The position numbers and the translations under genes are program-made. From Salinimicrobium sp049680855 (GTDB lineage Bacteria > Bacteroidota > Bacteroidia > Flavobacteriales > Flavobacteriaceae): a stretch of DNA of 64,000 nt. Under the pieces are notes generated by a model. It did not search any database. It was not told the origin of the DNA and worked only from the letters and a program-made list of their open reading frames with translations. Below, piece after piece: positions 61,396 to 64,000 of the stretch (the first letter of the stretch is position 1; the number at the start of each line of letters is the position of its first letter). Location of the stretch: positions 310,001 through 374,000 of the forward strand of contig NZ_JBMPGS010000001.1 in assembly GCF_049680855.1 (NCBI RefSeq), in the 5' to 3' direction.

Positions 61396-61749
61396 ATGAG
61401 AATAGTTTTACTAACTGCTTTTCTCTTCATTTCAACAATCTGCTCTGCCCAATCTTTGGAAGAGCTGGAAGATTTCTCCGTCGATAAGATCTACAAAAAA
61501 ATAGAGGTGGATTATGGCACTTTAGACGACGAAGGAGATGAAATTGAATACATCCTGGTTGAAACAGAACTTGACAGCGGTATCTATGAAATAGAGCTTA
61601 CTGATGGTCCTGGCGACACCTATGAAGTTAAAGGGACAGACATTTTTATCACATTCGACTTCTACTTTGGATATGCCGGGTATGGAACAGAATGTTATAT
61701 GGAGGTGACTAACGGGTATAGCCCAGCAACTGTTTATAAAAAAGAATAG
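61396..61749 (+). CDS. Small secreted protein (117 aa)
   Basis: MRIVLLTAFLFISTICSAQS is a signal peptide. The mature part is acidic with alternating strands (EIEYILVETELDSGIYEIEL, FITFDFYFGYAGYGTECYME). It starts 4 bases after the hsdM stop, so it is likely read from the same transcript, yet it is exported while the rest of the operon is cytoplasmic. The family is not recognised. It may simply be a passenger gene. Confidence 0.7.
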   Translation: MRIVLLTAFLFISTICSAQSLEELEDFSVDKIYKKIEVDYGTLDDEGDEIEYILVETELDSGIYEIELTDGPGDTYEVKGTDIFITFDFYFGYAGYGTECYMEVTNGYSPATVYKKE

Positions 61750-61779
61750 AATTTATCTTTAACTATAATGAATTATATC

Positions 61780-62211
61780 ATGAAAAAATTACTACTTATT
61801 GTTTTATTGGCCTTGCCATTTGCAACACAAGCACAAACAATTATTGCCACTACTAATGACGGGAGGGAGGTTCTGCTTAAAGAGGATCACACCTGGCAGT
61901 TTTTAGATCCCACACCAAAACCTAATAATAACACCTCTTCTTCTGATGCCGATTGTAAATTACCGGAAAATTTTGAAGAACCTAAAGGTGACAAAGGAAT
62001 TCAAAGATGGCTAAAAAGAGGAGATGCTACTGTTGCAGATCTAAAAAAGCACGTGGCTGTAGACCTGGATGTAAAGCCCGAGGAAGTAATTCTTATGAAA
62101 ATTTCAGAGCAGAAAGGTAACGGAAACTATGTTCTCTGTGTAAACGGGAAAAAAGTCCAATACAGAAGAGTCGGTACTGTATTTATGGAAAAAGGGGAAA
62201 GTCCTTTTTAA
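61780..62211 (+). CDS. Secreted protein of the DUF3157-like type (about 143 aa)
   Basis: MKKLLLIVLLALPFATQAQT is a signal peptide. The mature part begins with TTNDGREVLLKEDHTWQFLD, the pattern of DUF3157-like periplasmic proteins (xxDGRxVLLxxDxTW). A low-complexity Asn/Ser stretch follows, then a small domain with IQRWLKRGDATVADLKKHVA. The ATG at 61780 is preferred over 61768 because it opens a normal signal peptide. It is 30 bases after the 117-residue gene. Function is unknown. Confidence 0.7.
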   Translation: MKKLLLIVLLALPFATQAQTIIATTNDGREVLLKEDHTWQFLDPTPKPNNNTSSSDADCKLPENFEEPKGDKGIQRWLKRGDATVADLKKHVAVDLDVKPEEVILMKISEQKGNGNYVLCVNGKKVQYRRVGTVFMEKGESPF

Positions 62212-62338
62212 ACTGTGGCAGATAGAACTTATAAGATTTATTATCCTGGCATTCTCAAATTATTTGTTCAAACCAGAAGAGAGGAACTCACCCACTAACC
62301 CACATAGTTTGGGGTATAAATGGAATCAAATTATATCT

Positions 62339-63703
62339 ATGGATACATCAGATAAGAAGTCAATTTTAGAGCTATTCCCGTTCACCCCAACTGGAGATCA
62401 GAAAAATGTATTAATTGCACTTGAAGAATTCTTTACCAACAGTACAGAAGATTTTTTCATTATTAATGGATCAGCGGGAACCGGTAAAACTTTGCTTATG
62501 TCGGTGTGTATATCATTTCTCGGGCAAAAAGAAATAAATTACAATATTGCTGCTCCAACTGGAAGAGCTGCCAGGATATTAGCTTCAAAAGCTAATGTAC
62601 CCTGTTCTACCATCCACTCTTTAATATATAATGTTGCTACTGATCCTGAAGAAGGCACCATTAGATTCAATCTTAAGGATAATGAATCAACTTCCTATAC
62701 AATTTTTATTGTTGACGAAGCTTCAATGGTATCTTCAAAATCCATATCAGACCAAGAAAGCTTATTTGAAGGTGGAAACTGTTTACTAGATGATCTTATC
62801 TACTTTGCCAAACAGGGAAATGACTTAAATAAAATAATATTTGTTGGGGACAAAAATCAATTACCACCAGTTAAAGAAGAATTCTCAGCTGCCTTATCCG
62901 AAGACTTTATTAAAAACCACTATAATCTTTCTGGAAATTCTTATAAACTTCAAGAGGTTAAAAGACAGGATAACGATAGTTCTATATATAAGCATATTGA
63001 AAACATAAAGGGTGTCATTGAAGGAAAATGTAATGATCTAAGAACTCGGCATTTTTTTAAAGAAAATGGTCAAGTATTAGCTGAATACAATTATGCAGTC
63101 GATTTTGCAGAAAAAGGTCATGATTACTGTACAGCTATTGCCTATAGTCACAGTAAAAATCTGCAATTTAATAGAAATGTACGCTCCATTTTATTCGATA
63201 ATCCACCGGAAAAGATTGTTCCCGGAGAATTGTTAATTATTAACCGAACCTTAAAAAAGCCTGAATACACTCTTTATAATGGCGACCATGTTATTGTAAA
63301 AGAGATTGACCTGGATAGTACTGAAACAATTGAAGGTTTGGAATTTGTAAAAATCATCTTAGAGGCTAAAAATATAAATAATGAAAAGTTTATAGTAAAA
63401 GATTATATCTTACTTGATACTTTAGAGGAACCAAGAGGCCTAGGGAAGAAGAAAGAAAAAGCCCTTCATCAAACCCGTAAAATTCAAAATAAAAAGTATC
63501 GGGAAAATGGGAACGCAATGGAAGATCCTTTTCTGGGTGCTATTAGAGCGTTATATGGATATTCTATTACAATTCATAAAGCGCAAGGTGGTGAATGGAA
63601 AAAGCTATATATATCAAATTGGTATCCTCAATCAAAAACCTATTATAATTCAAAATATACAGCATTTACAAGAGCAATAGATGAGGTTTTTGTTTATAAT
63701 TAA
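62339..63703 (+). CDS. RecD/Pif1-type SF1B helicase
   Basis: A 454-residue ATPase. IINGSAGTGKTLLMSVCISF (near residues 43-62) is Walker A, IAAPTGRAARILASKA motif Ia, FIVDEASMVSSK (near 122-133) motif II, IFVGDKNQLPPVKEE (near 172-186) motif III, and YSITIHKAQGGEWKKLYIS (near 410-428) motif V; KYTAFTRAIDEVFVYN is motif VI. This is the RecD/Pif1-like 5'-to-3' DNA helicase layout in a short form. The ATG at 62339 is preferred over a TTG at 62264. It has no nuclease domain. It lies 127 bases behind the secreted-protein gene and may have its own promoter. A role in the element's DNA handling or in defence is inferred. Confidence 0.85.
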   Translation: MDTSDKKSILELFPFTPTGDQKNVLIALEEFFTNSTEDFFIINGSAGTGKTLLMSVCISFLGQKEINYNIAAPTGRAARILASKANVPCSTIHSLIYNVATDPEEGTIRFNLKDNESTSYTIFIVDEASMVSSKSISDQESLFEGGNCLLDDLIYFAKQGNDLNKIIFVGDKNQLPPVKEEFSAALSEDFIKNHYNLSGNSYKLQEVKRQDNDSSIYKHIENIKGVIEGKCNDLRTRHFFKENGQVLAEYNYAVDFAEKGHDYCTAIAYSHSKNLQFNRNVRSILFDNPPEKIVPGELLIINRTLKKPEYTLYNGDHVIVKEIDLDSTETIEGLEFVKIILEAKNINNEKFIVKDYILLDTLEEPRGLGKKKEKALHQTRKIQNKKYRENGNAMEDPFLGAIRALYGYSITIHKAQGGEWKKLYISNWYPQSKTYYNSKYTAFTRAIDEVFVYN

Positions 63704-63787
63704 ATATATATGGTATCTTAGAAAAAAGTTGGAAAACATTTTCACATCTAAAGGAAAAATTGGGGTGATGGGAAAATTATAGATTAA

Positions 63788-64000
63788 TTAATCAAAAAGA
63801 TCTTTCAATTTTTTTAATTCCTTATCTTCATTCGCTTTTGAGGAAACAGGTCTTACCTGACAGCTATACTTTCTTTTATTTTTAAAATACTCCTCAGAAT
63901 TCTGTATTCGATAAAAACGTGCTTGTATAATTCTTGCTCCTGATAGTATTTTGATTGTGGTATTACTACCATTAACTAATTCTACGGATGCACAACCAAC
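63788..64000 (-). CDS. C-terminal end of an unrecognised protein (partial)
   Basis: A minus-strand frame enters from the right edge and ends at 63,788, giving 70 residues. LSGARIIQARFYRIQNSEEY and NKRKYSCQVRPVSS are basic and soluble, and the end is KKLKDLFD. No family is recognised. It is convergent with the helicase gene, and the 84 bases between show only AT-rich DNA. Confidence 0.55.
   Translation of the reverse strand, partial: VGCASVELVNGSNTTIKILSGARIIQARFYRIQNSEEYFKNKRKYSCQVRPVSSKANEDKELKKLKDLFD

Noticed and set aside
1..64000. CRISPR array or prophage structural genes
   Set aside because: No regularly spaced repeats of 25-40 bases were seen on reading, and no capsid, tail or terminase-like protein occurs.
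1..64000. Insertion sequence or transposase
   Set aside because: No protein with a transposase motif (DDE, HUH) and no pair of terminal inverted repeats with a target duplication was recognised.

Overview
The window is a piece of a Bacteroidota chromosome, most likely from the family Flavobacteriaceae. The signs are AT-rich DNA, several intergenic regions carrying the Bacteroidota promoter box TAnnTTTG (a full TTTG-19 nt-TAnnTTTG pair sits before the OmpA gene), a PID-CTERM-type surface protein, OmpA with thrombospondin type 3 repeats, and a biotin-carboxylase/fabH/rpmF cluster in the order usual for that phylum. I cannot name the genus from sequence alone.

Positions 1 to about 46,500 are core chromosome. 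In order they hold: the end of a probable amidophosphoribosyltransferase; a structured small-RNA candidate; lipid A (LpxH) and pterin (QueD) enzymes; a dioxygenase/esterase pair; an enoyl-CoA hydratase followed by three tiny membrane proteins; a MATE exporter; tRNA-Ala(GGC); an AddB-like and an AddA-like nuclease-helicase flanking OmpA and Kbl; superoxide dismutase; a second copy of the small-RNA candidate; RecJ; RsmI; Tdk-Alr-MscL; aspartate-semialdehyde dehydrogenase; a prolyl oligopeptidase; an ABC ATPase; a GreA-like protein with MtgA and a FAD oxidoreductase; PdxA-DUF177-L32 and FabH-AccB-AccC (fatty acid synthesis) with RibE divergent; a GluR0-like glutamate-receptor-type channel; a lipoprotein/ECF sigma/membrane-protein operon; a cation-proton antiporter; and aldose 1-epimerase.

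From about 46,500 to 64,000 the window is accessory DNA. Two minus-strand genes (a HEPN-motif protein and a DUF2971-like protein) look like a defence or toxin pair. At 48,905-48,946 lies only the 3' part of a tRNA with anticodon CAT, on the minus strand and followed by its own terminator. This is what an integrated element leaves at its far end, and its orientation puts the element to the right, beyond the window edge. Inside it are small secreted proteins, an XRE regulator, a RadC-type JAB protein, and a tight operon hsdR - nuclease-like gene - hsdS - DUF262/DUF1524 gene - hsdM. Two small secreted proteins, a RecD/Pif1-type helicase and a partial gene follow.

The most interesting points are: the type I restriction operon carrying two extra nuclease-like genes, which suggests a combined defence against unmodified and modified DNA; the pair of near-identical structured RNA elements at 0.2 and 18.7 kb; a 13-bp palindrome AAAATGNCATTTT repeated through the core part but not seen in the accessory part; the tRNA-fragment attachment site; and the HEPN/DUF2971-like pair. 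All functions are inferred from sequence read by eye; no database search was run.
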